Positions 8,939-19,300 of a DNA stretch of 21,432 nucleotides are shown one piece after another. A model generated the notes under the pieces. That model made no database searches. It was not told where the DNA came from and worked only from the letters and a program-made list of their open reading frames with translations. The position numbers and the translations under genes were made by a program. Numbering within the stretch: the stretch's first letter is position 1; every line of letters starts with the position of its first letter. Origin of the DNA: Microbotryum silenes-acaulis (Eukaryota; Basidiomycota; Microbotryomycetes; Microbotryales; Microbotryaceae); assembly GCA_003665825.1 (NCBI GenBank), contig QPFY01000071.1:1-21432 (forward strand). Direction: 5' to 3'.

Positions 8939-10192
8939 CTACACACCTCAGCAAAACGGTCGTGCCGAACGTGTCAATCTCTCCATTGTCGAGGGCGTCC
9001 TCGCCCTCCTTGCTGACTCACATCTGCCGGCCACCTTTTGGGATGAAGCGGCTGCATACTTCGTTTATTGCAAAAACAGGTGCTCACACTCAGCTTTGGC
9101 CAAACAGACTCCAGAATCCGTTTGGAACGGCCAACGCACCACCGCCACCGCCCTCCACCCGTTCGGCTGCGCGGCCTGGCTCACGGTCGCGCCGGACCTT
9201 CGCAGCAAGCTCGACCCCAAGGCCGCGCGCGTGATCTTCACCGGTTACGACCTCGCCTCCAAGGCTTTCCGTTTCTTTGATCATTCCACCAACAAGGTTG
9301 TGATTGGCCGAAATGCCACCTTCTTCGACGACGACTTCCCCGGCCTACCAATCCACACGCCCGTCGATGCGGACGACACCGAACGCCAGTTCGTCATTCC
9401 CGCCGACACGCCCGCCCCCGCCGTCAAGACGAGGACCCCACTAGTAAGGTCGGCGCACATGGACGTCTCATCCTCTCTTGATGATTCTGCCATGAGCGCC
9501 GTTGACGTGGCCCCAGGGTACACTGGCGGATCCTTACTTAATTCTACAGATACCAGCCCCTCGCCGTCCCCGTCGCTTGCCCCGCTTTCGTCGCCCGCCA
9601 CGTCCTCGGCCGGGGGACCGTCCCTCGATGACTCGGACGACCCGCTTGACCTCCTCAACTCCAACACCGCGGTTCGCCTCAACCTGATGAACGTACATCG
9701 ATCCGACGACGACACCCTGGTGACGCCCGCACCCGCCATTGCCCCCGCTGGGCAGCACTCCGATGACGACTCCCCCGATGAGATTGATTTCCTATCTCGT
9801 CATCACCGCGCTTTCATCGCCGCAGAAGACGACGACCCCGCCCTCGAAGCCATCGAGCCCATCAAATCGATCACTAGCGACCCTCAGACCTGGCGTGAAG
9901 CCATGTCCAGCGACGAGCACGACATCTGGGCTCAGGCTGCCGCCGCCGAGTTCACGGCCATGCGCGACGACTTCAAGGTGTTCACCATCGAACCTCGCTC
10001 ATCGGTACCACCGGGCGCCACTATCGTCACCTCCAAGTTCGTCTGGAAGACCAAACGCGACGCACGCGGCGAAGTCACGGGGCACAAGGCACGTCTCGTA
10101 GCGCAAGGTAACCGACAACGCGACGGCATCGACTTCTCGGAGACTTTCGCACCCGTCGCCCGGTTCTCCTCCATTCGCTGCCTCCTTGCCCT
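8939..10192 (+). mobile_element. Diverged copia fragment A3
   Basis: The fragment matches 5835-7088 of A2 and has exactly the same length (1254 bp), so there is no net insertion or deletion. By rough hand count it differs at about 3-4% of positions, far more than A1, A2, A4 and A5 differ from each other. It is cut on the left by a family A LTR and on the right by the 5' LTR of family B. It is the oldest layer visible in the nest. Confidence 0.92.
8939..10192 (+). pseudogene. A3 integrase C-terminal half to RT N terminus, truncated both sides
   Basis: It corresponds to about residues 646-1062 of the A2 polyprotein. It keeps the catalytic Glu of integrase ([11 protein letters not shown]), the integrase C-terminal region with its RVIFTGYDL and [11 protein letters not shown] segments, the acidic linker and the first part of RT up to SIRCLLAL. 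It lacks the first two integrase aspartates and all RT catalytic aspartates, so it cannot be active. The frame is fully open, and by chance it continues from an ATG in the upstream LTR (8880) and to a stop at 10245-10247 in the family B LTR. Changes from A2 include [10 protein letters not shown] for [10 protein letters not shown] and [15 protein letters not shown] for [15 protein letters not shown]. Confidence 0.9.
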
Positions 10193-10682
10193 TGTGAGAT
10201 TGACAAACTCTTATGTTTCCTTCTCGCATCATGCCTCCTTTTCTTAGTCTCATCTTACCTCCTTTTTGGCCTGCCTTCCACACCTAGGCTCTCTCCCTTT
10301 CCTGGGCTGGGTCCGTGCGCCTGACAAAGGTGGCAGACCCAGCCGCGCGCTCACCCGAGCCAAATGGCTCTGCGCTTCTCTCTCTCCTGCTCAAGCAACT
10401 TCTTGGTCTGGTCTCCTTGGTCCGTCGATCAGAGCCTTACCACCGCTTGAGCAGGTGAGCACTACATTTCCTTCTTCCTTTATCTTTACTAGCTATCATA
10501 ACTCACTGTAGTGCTTGAGCAGGTGTGTAACTAAGCAACTTCTTGGTCTGGTCTCCTTGGTCCGTCGATCAGAGCCTTACCACCGCTTGAGCAGGTGTGT
10601 AACTAAGCAACTTCTTGGTCTGGTCTCCTTGGTCCGTCGATCAGAGCCTTACCACCGCTTGAGCAGTCGTCGTAACTTCATA
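10193..10682 (+). repeat. Family B 5' LTR, 490 bp
   Basis: The left boundary is where A3 stops matching A2, and the new sequence begins TGTGAGATTGAC. The right boundary is directly before GGTTATAAGCCC, ending ACTTCATA. Both ends resemble family A (TGTGAG start, ATA end). The first 200 bp are pyrimidine-rich on this strand. The second half holds three copies of a unit starting AAGCAACTTCTTGG. No 3' LTR is in the window, so the boundaries rest on the junction with A3 and on the primer-binding site. The expected 5-bp target duplication is GCCCT (10188-10192). Confidence 0.8.
10386..10666 (+). repeat. 72-bp repeats and inverted repeat in family B LTR
   Basis: The unit AAGCAACTTCTTGG...GCTTGAGCAG starts at 10393, 10533 and 10605. 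The last two copies are exactly 72 bp apart and identical over the shared part. The first is separated from the second by a different spacer, 10455-10511. An 11-bp perfect inverted repeat (CCTGCTCAAGC at 10386-10396, GCTTGAGCAGG at 10445-10455) brackets the first copy. The spacer begins GTGAGC and ends CTGTAG, like a short fungal intron. Confidence 0.82.
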
Positions 10683-10708
10683 GGTTATAAGCCCGAACGA
10701 CCTACCAG
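10683..10708 (+). other. Family B primer-binding site, half-tRNA type
   Basis: GGTTATAAGCCC matches family A exactly and is followed by GAACGACCTACCAG. The reverse complement again reads GGTAG (D-loop), then a stem ending CGGG, the loop CTTATAA and CC, which implies anticodon UAU. The anticodon-stem bases differ from those implied by family A (TCGGG against GTGGG), so either the two families use different tRNA-Ile(UAU) genes or pairing beyond the loop is loose. Confidence 0.65.
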
Positions 10709-10790
10709 CGCGGCCACTCCCGTGTCCGCCTTTGTCGAACTTTGCGTCCTTCGCACCGCCCGGCTTTGCCCGGCGCTCGCACGACTCAGC

Positions 10791-12275
10791 ATGTCTGCGC
10801 TTGACGACACCAAGTCCGCGCCTGCCGACAGCAAGTCCGTAGGCCCCGCCACGACGCTCGCGGTTCCTCCACCTCGCCCGCCCACGCAAGTCGCAGCCTT
10901 CGCTGCCTCCGATCTCCTCCGCGACGCCAACGGCTACCAGGACTGGGTCCTTACGCTGTGCTCCCGCCTACCCTCCGACGTCCTCGGATACCTTCAATCC
11001 GGTGTACCCCATCCATCTTGGCCCCCGTCCTACGTCCCACTATGGGATCACTACGCTCGCGCCTCCATCTGCGCCGCCGTCGACCCACGGATGGTTCTTC
11101 CCGGTCTCTCTCGTTACTTCGGCGACGCCCACAGCGGCCACAAGATTTGGGTGGCTCTCCGCATGCGATATGGCGCCGTCTCGGCTGTCGACCTCCTACC
11201 CGTCGTCGCTCGCCTCTTCAGCCCCGAGCCCATGCCCGACAGCCCCGACGCATTCCTCCAGTTTCGTGATCGCTTTGACAACGATTCTCGACTTCTCGCC
11301 GACTCCAACGTCACCACAGATTCCCTGCTTGCGTCTCACCTACTCGCGAGGATGCCATCGTCCCTCTCCGCATGGCGCACAACCTTCGTGAATGCTCAGG
11401 GCACATCCGGTACCTTACCTCCCGCGGCCGACATCCTCGACCGCATCTATCGGGAGATCAAGGCTCGTCCGGCTGAAGCTCCCGCTGTCGCTGTCGCCAC
11501 CCCCCAGCACCGCGCCGTTCCCGGACCATGCCCCAACCCAACATGTCGCCAACTGCACTGGCTCAGAGATTGTCCTGACACCGCCTGGGCCGCCGCTTTC
11601 CGCGCCCGCAAGGCTTCCACCGGAGCGAGTTCGCGAGGACGTAAGAAGGGTACCCCAGCCGTCGCCTCTCCCGCCGTTGTCGAGATGCCCGAGCCCACAA
11701 CGTTCACCGCCTGTCTCCTTGCCACTCCGTCACCGTTTCCCAAATCGGCATGGCTCCTCGACTCCGGTGCAAATCGTCACATGGCCAACGACCGTTCACT
11801 ATTCTCGACGCTGCGCTCGTTCACCGGCCCGCCTGTTGCTGGAGTTGCCGGTTCCCTCCCCTCCACCGGTTGTGGCTCTGTCCGCATATCGACTCCAGCT
11901 GGCCCCGTCGTGGCAACCGATGTCCTCTTGGTGCCATCCCTGCCGTGCAACCTGCTGTCCGTCCGACGATTGGATCGCCTTGGGTTCAGCATCTCCTTTG
12001 GCTCCGGCTGCGCCAAGATCAGCAACTCCTCTGGCACCGTTGTTGCCACTGCTCAAGCCGTTGCAAATGAACTGTACGCGTTAAACGTCGCACCCTCACC
12101 CTGTATGCCCAATGCCCTCCTTGCCACCCCTCACAGAGTTTCCTTGCTGACTCTGCACCGTCGCTTCGCGCATTTACCCGTTGCGCAACTCAAGAACGTC
12201 GTGCAGAAAGGCTTGGTCACTGGGGTGGATTGGGTATATTCATATTCGATCAACTCTACTACGTCAGCGATGTAG
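10791..12275 (+). CDS. Family B gag-protease, 3'-truncated by A4 LTR
   Basis: The chosen start is the first in-frame ATG after the primer-binding site (context TCAGCATGTC). The frame is also open upstream through the LTR from 10515, but that region is LTR repeat. Residues 1-240 are a copia-type gag region. Cys247-Cys261 reads CX4CX3HX4C, a variant of the usual CX2CX4HX4C zinc knuckle, and only one is present. Protease follows with Asp324-Ser-Gly-Ala, then the pre-integrase segment LTLHRRFAHL with His456 and His461. Sequence native to B ends at 12242, about residue 484; the final ten residues and the stop come from the A4 LTR read antisense. Integrase, RT and RNase H are missing, so this is not a functional polyprotein, although gag and protease have no internal stop or frameshift. 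Its distance from family A suggests a separate lineage. Confidence 0.85.
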   Translation: MSALDDTKSAPADSKSVGPATTLAVPPPRPPTQVAAFAASDLLRDANGYQDWVLTLCSRLPSDVLGYLQSGVPHPSWPPSYVPLWDHYARASICAAVDPRMVLPGLSRYFGDAHSGHKIWVALRMRYGAVSAVDLLPVVARLFSPEPMPDSPDAFLQFRDRFDNDSRLLADSNVTTDSLLASHLLARMPSSLSAWRTTFVNAQGTSGTLPPAADILDRIYREIKARPAEAPAVAVATPQHRAVPGPCPNPTCRQLHWLRDCPDTAWAAAFRARKASTGASSRGRKKGTPAVASPAVVEMPEPTTFTACLLATPSPFPKSAWLLDSGANRHMANDRSLFSTLRSFTGPPVAGVAGSLPSTGCGSVRISTPAGPVVATDVLLVPSLPCNLLSVRRLDRLGFSISFGSGCAKISNSSGTVVATAQAVANELYALNVAPSPCMPNALLATPHRVSLLTLHRRFAHLPVAQLKNVVQKGLVTGVDWVYSYSINSTTSAM

Positions 12276-12571
12276 TTATAGCCAAGAGTGATAAATATCA
12301 TTTCAACATACCTATTCGATCAACTCTACTACGTCAGCGATGTAGTTATAGCCAAGAGTGATGAATAGGAATCTAACAGTAAGGGAGCCGCGCGCCCCAA
12401 GTCCTCAGCCAGCGAGCCTCGGGGCTGAGCCAATGTGCCAGGCTCGCTGCGCGCGCCTAAGTCCTGGGCCGATGCGCCCGGCTCGCTCCGCGCGCCTAAG
12501 TCCTGGGCCGATGCGCCCGGCTCGCTCCGCGCGCCTAAGTCCTGACCCGAGCGGAGAGTGGATTCCTCACA
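12243..12571 (-). repeat. A4 3' LTR, 329 bp, reverse
   Basis: This is the reverse complement of the family A LTR, starting TATTCGATC at the boundary with B and ending CCTCACA next to nine C. It has the same 329-bp length and the same internal repeats as A2. One substitution lies at the start of the second 55-bp unit (TTTATCACTC for TTCATCACTC in element orientation). Confidence 0.92.
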
Positions 12572-12580
12572 CCCCCCCCC
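12572..12580 (-). other. A4 polypurine tract, nine G on the minus strand
   Basis: Nine C on the plus strand, hence nine G in element orientation, directly before the A4 3' LTR. The length equals that in A2 and A5. Confidence 0.78.
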
Positions 12581-15500
12581 ACGCGAACGCGAGGTAGACT
12601 TGAGCCGTGGGTGCCGCGTCCGGAGGCCTAGAGCATAGCAATGTATACCAAAAATCTTGGGACCCAGCGCTTTGGTGAATAGGTCCGCAACCATGTCCGC
12701 TGTGCCAACGTGTGAGAGGGAGATATCGCCTCGGTTGACCATGTCGCGGACAAAATGCTCGCGGAGGCGTATGTGTCGAGTGCCGGAGGTGCGAACGGGG
12801 TCGTGAGCGACGGCGGCCGCGGCCTCGTTGTCGGTGAAGATGTGAGCTGCATCGATCGGGCGAACGTGGAGCTCGGAGAGGAGTTGCGTAAGGTAAATCG
12901 CTTCCTTACCAGCGTGCGACAAGGCGAGGTATTCGGCATCAGTGGTGGAATCCGCCACCCGAGTCTGACGCTTCGATGACCAAGAGACGGCGGAGCCGGC
13001 CAAGTAAAAGACGAAGCCCATTGTGGAGATGGACGTGTCGACGCAGGCACCCCAGTTCGCATCGGAATACCCAACCACACCCGTAACTTTGGCTGGACCG
13101 CGGGCGTAGAGTAGCTCATCGCGGTACGTGGCGCGAAGGTAGCGAAGGACGTGTTTGACGGCAATCCAATGACGGCGGCCAGGGTTGTTGGCGAACCGGG
13201 ACAAGTACGAGACGGCGAAGGCAATGTCGGGTCGAGTGCCAAGGGAAATGTACAGGAGGGAGCCAATGGCTTGTAGGTACCACGATCGAATGCGCTCCGT
13301 TCCTTGACCCGGAACTGCCGTGAGCGAGAGGCCGGGCGTCATTGGCACCGTAGCGCCGCGTGTCGTGGTGTCGAAGTGAAACCGGGCGAGCACGTCCATG
13401 ATGTAGCGTTCCTGGGATAGGGCAATGGAGCCGTCGTCCAGGCGGCGGATTTGGATGCCGAGGATGTATTCCGCGGGGCCGAGTCGTTTGACGCCGTATC
13501 GTTGTTCGAGGCCGGAGATGACGCGTTCGATCTCGTCGAGGGCGGGGCTGACAATGAGGAGATCGTCGACATACAAGGCGATATAATGGGGCCGTTGCTG
13601 ATCATCAATGTGAGAGTAAATGCAGTGATCAGTGCCCGTTGCCTTGTACCCGAGACTCCTGAGTGATGTGTCAATGTGGCGATTCCAGATGCGACCGGCC
13701 TGCTTGAGACCGTAGATTGAGCGCCGCAGGCGGAGAATCTTATCACTTGGGAAGTCGAAACCTCGTGGCGTCGTCATCCAGATATCGTGATCGAGCTCGC
13801 CGTGGAGGTAAGCCTTGTCGATGTCGGCCTGATGAACGTGGTAACCATTGGCAGCGGCGAGGGCAAGGAGGCAGCGAATGGAGGAGAACCGGGCGACGGG
13901 TGCGAAAGTCTCCGAGAAGTCGATGCCGTCGCGTTGTCGGTTACCTTGCGCTACGAGACGTGCCTTGTGCCCCGTGACTTCGCCGCGTGCGTCGCGTTTG
14001 GTCTTCCAGACGAACTTGGAGGTGACGATAGTGGCGCCCGGTGGTACGGAGGATCGAGGCTCGATGGTGAACACCTTGAAGTCGTCGCGCATGGCGGTGA
14101 ACTCGGCGGCGGCAGCCTGAGCCCAGATGTCGTGCTCGTCGCTGGACATTGCTTCGCGCCAGGTCTGAGGATCGCTAGTAATCGACTTGACGGGCTCGAT
14201 GGCGTCGAGGGTGGGGTCGTCGTCGTCTGTGGCGATGAAGGCGCGGTGGTGGCGAGAGAGGAAATCGATCTCATCAGGGGAGTCGTCATCGGAGGGCTGT
14301 TCAGCGGGGGCAATGGCGGGTGCGGGCGTCACCAGGGTGTCGTCGTCGGATCGATGTACGTCCATCAGGTTGAGGCGAACCGCGGTGTTGGAGTTGAGGA
14401 GGTCAAGCGGGTCGTCCGAGTCATCGAGGGACGGTCCTCCGGCCGAGGACGTGGCGGGCGACGAAAGCGGGACAAGCGACGGGGACGGCGAGGGGCTGAT
14501 ATCTGTAGAATTAAGTAAGGATCCGCCAGTGTACCCTGGGGCCACGTCAACGGCGCTCATGGCAGAATCATCAAGAGAGGATGAGACGTCCATGTGCGCC
14601 GACCTTACTAGTGGGGTCCTCGTCTTGACGGCGGGGGCGGGCGTGTCGGCGGGAATGACGAACTGGCGTTCGGTGTTGTCCACATCGACGGGCGTGTTGA
14701 TTGGGAGGCCGGGGAAGTCGTCGTCGAGGAAGGTGGCATTTCGGCCAATCACAACCTTGTTGGTATAATGGTCGAAGAAACGGAAAGCCTTGGAGGCGAG
14801 GTCGTAACCGGTGAAGATCACGCGCGCGGCCTTGGGGTCGAGCTTGCTGCGAAGGTCCGGCGCGACCGTGAGCCAGGCCGCGCAGCCGAACGGGTGGAGG
14901 GCGGTGGTGGTGGTGCGTCGGCCGTTCCAAACGGATTCTGGAGTCTGTTTGGCCAAAGCTGAGTGTGAGCACCTGTTTTTGCAATAAACGAAGTACGCAG
15001 CCGCTTCATCCCAAAAGGTGGCCGGCAGATGGGAGTCAGCAAGGAGGGCGAGGATGCCCTCGACAATGGAGAGATTGACACGTTCGGCACGACCGTTTTG
15101 CTGAGGTGTGTAGGGGATAGAGTATTGACGACGAATGCCCCTGGACTTGCAGAACTCCGTGAATGCGTTCGATCGGTACTCCCCGCCGTTGTCAGTGCGA
15201 AGGGTTTTTAAACGCGCGTTCGTCTCTAACTCCACTTCGGCGAGCCAAGTCTGGAAGGTCGGGAAGACGTCGCTTTTGTGATCGATCGCGTATGCCCAGA
15301 GTTTGCGAGAGTGGTCGTCAAGAAATGTGACAAGGTAGCGCTTCCCGGTCAAGGACGGAGTGGGGAACGAAAGGACATCGCTGTGCACGAGGCCGAGTCT
15401 CTCGGGGGAATGCGACTCAGAGTCGGGAAAAGGAAGACGGTGGCCTTTGGAACCAAGGCAAGCATTGCAAACAAACTCCTCTACGTCTTTGTCACTGTAC

Positions 15501-15925
15501 CCGGCCCCAAACCCGTCCAGCAAACCTGCGGCGATCATCTTCTGTATAGAGGATGGGGCAAGATGGCCGAGGCAGCGGTGAAGGGTAAGCAGGGGCACGG
15601 TAGACTCAGAACGCGAGAGAAGGGCAAGCTGCTGACACTTGGTGTGATCCGCGTCCAAAAGGTAGAGACCGTCGTTAACCCTGGTACCGTGAGCAATGGC
15701 CTGGCCGTCCTTGGCGATGTCGATGCCGTCGCTGGTGAAGGCGAGTCGAACGCGGTCGGTGTCGCAGAGGCGAGAAACAGAGAGGAGGTTGACGTGGAGG
15801 CCCGGCGTGTGCAGAACGCCACGCAGCGTGATCGGATGTCCGGTCTTGGCAACGAACGCTACGTCCCCCATACCAATGGCCGTGATACCGCCGGCGATGC
15901 CGCCGATCTTGGTGTGCGCCGTCTG

Positions 15926-15930
15926 GCGAT
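15926..15930. repeat. A5 target-site duplication, left (GCGAT)
   Basis: GCGAT precedes the A5 5' LTR and recurs at 21146-21150 after its 3' LTR. In the uninterrupted element the sequence reads CTGGCGATAAGCC on this strand, with GCGAT once. The 5-bp length is typical of copia integrase and fixes both LTR ends. Confidence 0.9.
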
Positions 15931-16259
15931 TGTGAGGAATCCACTCTCCGCTCGGGTCAGGACTTAGGCGCGCGGAGCGAGCCGGGCGCATCGGCCCAGG
16001 ACTTAGGCGCGCGGAGCGAGCCGGGCGCATCGGCCCAGGACTTAGGCGCGCGCAGCGAGCCTGGCACATTGGCTCAGCCCCGAGGCTCGCTGGCTGAGGA
16101 CTTGGGGCGCGCGGCTCCCTTACTGTTAGATTCCTATTCATCACTCTTGGCTATAACTACATCGCTGACGTAGTAGAGTTGATCGAATAGGTATGTTGAA
16201 ATGATATTCATCACTCTTGGCTATAACTACATCGCTGACGTAGTAGAGTTGATCGAATA
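15931..16259 (+). repeat. A5 5' LTR, 329 bp
   Basis: Same length as the A2 LTRs and no difference noticed. It begins directly after GCGAT and ends directly before the primer-binding site. It lies head to head with A4 pol, so its reverse strand reads into A4. Confidence 0.93.
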
Positions 16260-16283
16260 GGTTATAAGCCCACGAGCTACCAG
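16260..16283 (+). other. A5 primer-binding site
   Basis: Identical to the A2 site (GGTTATAAGCCCACGAGC then TACCAG), complementary to the anticodon arm and part of the D arm of an Ile(UAU)-like tRNA. Confidence 0.7.
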
Positions 16284-16353
16284 CCCCGCCGCTTGAAATT
16301 TTTCCCTCGAGCCCAGCCACTCGAGCCGCCCCAGCCCATCGCACCATCGCAGC

Positions 16354-19300
16354 ATGGACAGCTCCCCCGCCCCGCCTTCGCCCCCCAGGGACATCAGCTC
16401 CCCTGACCCTTCGATCAGCGTGCAAATCGCCACGCTACAGGCACAGCTTGCCGCTCTACAGGCCTCACAGCCCCCTGCCGCCGCCGCCGCCTCCCCGCCC
16501 GTCACTGCCACGCAGGCAAACACCGCCACCGCATCAAAAGTCGTGTTCCCCAAGCACGCTCGCCTTGACGGCCCTAAGTCGTTTACAAACTGGTTACGTC
16601 AACTCCGTCTCGCGCTTCCAAATCAAGCCCGTGGTTACGTTCTTGACGGTGTCATTCCCCCGACGTGGACGGCCGACCAGCTTGCCGCCCGTGACGACGC
16701 CGCGCGTGAAATCATCGTTGGCTCGATCGACTCAGCCGACGTCTCAGCCACCCTCGACACCATCCCCAGCGACGACCTGTCGGCACCACGCATCTTCGCC
16801 GCACTCAAGGCTCGTTTCGCACCGGACGACGCCACTCGTACCCTCGAGTTGTTCGCCCGCCTTTGGACTTCAGGAAGATGCCTGCCTCCGTCGAGGCGTA
16901 CGACACGTGGCTCCGTGAATACATGTCGATCGCGCAGGAAATCCGCGACGCCAAAACCTCGCTCAACGACGTGCTCGCCACTCACGTGCTCGCCATGGTC
17001 CCACCCTGCCTCGACAGCTTCCGACTCACGTTCACGGACGAGCAGCGCAACCAACGCGACCTCCCGGAACTCACGACGCTGACGGATCGCATTCGCATCC
17101 AGCTTCGCTCGGCGGGACTCTCGTCATCGCACTCGGCCATGCTCGCCACCGCCTCCCCTTGTCCCGCCTGCCGCGCCCCGGCCACCGTCTGCGCGACTGC
17201 ACCTCACGGGCGACACACCCGCCCGCCGGCCCCTGCCGCCGCTGCCACAAGAAAGGTCACTGGGCCCTCGACTGCAAGCACCGGGGCGAACAGAAACACA
17301 CCGGCGACGACAACCAGGACGACACGTCTCTCCCCGCCGCTCAACAGCCTAACATCGGCTATTTCGCCTCCTGCCTGTTCGCTCGCCGGCAACTCCCGAC
17401 TGACGCCTTTGTAGTCGACTCGGGCGCCACGGCACACATGGTCGCCGATCGCTCTCTATTCACGGCTTATTGCCAGACGGCGCACACCAAGATCGGCGGC
17501 ATCGCCGGCGGTATCACGGCCATTGGTATGGGGACGTAGCGTTCGTTGCCAAGACCGGACATCCGATCACGCTGCGTGGCGTTCTGCACACGCCGGGCCT
17601 CCACGTCAACCTCCTCTCTGTTTCTCGCCTCTGCGACACCGACCGCGTTCGACTCGCCTTCACCAGCGACGGCATCGACATCGCCAAGGACGGCCAGGCC
17701 ATTGCTCACGGTACCAGGGTTAACGACGGTCTCTACCTTTTGGACGCGGATCACACCAAGTGTCAGCAGCTTGCCCTTCTCTCGCGTTCTGAGTCTACCG
17801 TGCCCCTGCTTACCTTCACCGCTGCCTCGGCCATCTTGCCCCATCCTCTATACAGAAGATGATCGCCGCAGGTTTGCTGGACGGGTTTGGGGCCGGGTAC
17901 AGTGACAAAGACGTAGAGGAGTTTGTTTGCAATGCTTGCCTTGGTTCCAAAGGCCACCGTCTTCCTTTTCCCGACTCTGAGTCGCATTCCCCCGAGAGAC
18001 TCGGCCTCGTGCACAGCGATGTCCTTTCGTTCCCCACTCCGTCCTTGACCGGGAAGCGCTACCTTGTCACATTTCTTGACGACCACTCTCGCAAACTCTG
18101 GGCATACGCGATCGATCACAAAAGCGACGTCTTCCCGACCTTCCAGACTTGGCTCGCCGAAGTGGAGTTAGAGACGAACGCGCGTTTAAAAACCCTTCGC
18201 ACTGACAACGGCGGGGAGTACCGATCGAACGCATTCACGGAGTTCTGCAAGTCCAGGGGCATTCGTCGTCAATACTCTATCCCCTACACACCTCAGCAAA
18301 ACGGTCGTGCCGAACGTGTCAATCTCTCCATTGTCGAGGGCATCCTCGCCCTCCTTGCTGACTCCCATCTGCCGGCCACCTTTTGGGATGAAGCGGCTGC
18401 GTACTTCGTTTATTGCAAAAACAGGTGCTCACACTCAGCTTTGGCCAAACAGACTCCAGAATCCGTTTGGAACGGCCGACGCACCACCACCACCGCCCTC
18501 CACCCGTTCGGCTGCGCGGCCTGGCTCACGGTCGCGCCGGACCTTCGCAGCAAGCTCGACCCCAAGGCCGCGCGCGTGATCTTCACCGGTTACGACCTCG
18601 CCTCCAAGGCTTTCCGTTTCTTCGACCATTATACCAACAAGGTTGTGATTGGCCGAAATGCCACCTTCCTCGACGACGACTTCCCCGGCCTCCCAATCAA
18701 CACGCCCGTCGATGTGGACAACACCGAACGCCAGTTCGTCATTCCCGCCGACACGCCGCCCCCGCCGTCAAGACGAGGACCCCACTAGTAAGGTCGGCGC
18801 ACATGGACGTCTCATCCTCTCTTGATGATTCTGCCATGAGCGCCGTTGACGTGGCCCCAGGGTACACTGGCGGATCCTTACTTAATTCTACAGATATCAG
18901 CCCCTCGCCGTCCCCGTCGCTTGTCCGCTTTCGTCGCCCGCCACGTCCTCGGCCGGAGGACCGTCCCTCGATGACTCGGACGACCCGCTTGACCTCCTCA
19001 ACTCCAACACCGCGGTTCGCCTCAACCTGATGGACGTACATCGATCCGACGACGACACCCTGGTGACGCCCGCACCCGCCATTGCCCCCGCTGAACAGCC
19101 CTCCGATGACGACTCCCCTGATGAGATCGATTTCCTCTCTCGCCACCACCGCGCCTTCATCGCCACAGACGACGACGACCCCACCCTCGACGCCATCGAG
19201 CCCGTCAAGTCGATTACTAGCGATCCTCAGACCTGGCGCGAAGCAATGTCCAGCGACGAGCACGACATCTGGGCTCAGGCTGCCGCCGCCGAGTTCACCG

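Larger units (their letters stand above)
10193..12242 (+). mobile_element. Copia family B element, truncated by A4
   Basis: The element consists of an LTR, primer-binding site, 108-bp leader, gag and protease, and then stops at the beginning of integrase, where the A4 LTR begins in reverse orientation at 12243. It is clearly related to family A in layout but has little nucleotide similarity. B inserted into the RT region of A3. Its pol remainder should lie beyond A4/A6, to the right of the window. Confidence 0.88.
12243..15930 (-). mobile_element. Copia copy A4, reverse, pol part and 3' LTR
   Basis: This is a reverse-strand family A element with its 3' LTR at 12243-12571. Internal sequence runs up to 15930, where it is interrupted in the protease region by A5. 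The upstream part of the same element resumes at 21146 (A6). The left flank in B gives ATTCA (12238-12242) as the expected target duplication; the other side is outside the window. In the pol part I see no frameshift relative to A2, and the sequence is nearly identical. Confidence 0.93.
12329..15930 (-). pseudogene. A4 pol, frame open but split by A5 insertion
   Basis: In element orientation it corresponds to residues 374-1572 of A2: rest of protease after the catalytic Asp, integrase zinc module, DD35E core, linker, RT with YVDD, RNase H, and the LTR-encoded tail ending at the same TAG. It carries Ala in VLARFHF, like A1 and A5, and Asp before STTDAEY, like A2 and A5. The start and the protease active site are on the other side of A5 (A6). 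By chance, the reverse strand of the A5 5' LTR supplies an ATG at 16144 and an open frame that joins this pol in phase, making a 1271-codon chimeric ORF. I regard that N terminus as accidental. Confidence 0.9.

Noticed and set aside
10515..10790. Upstream in-frame ATG at 10515 as the start of family B gag
   Set aside because: The 92 codons before 10791 are LTR repeat, primer-binding site and leader. The frame is open partly because the 72-bp unit is a multiple of three.
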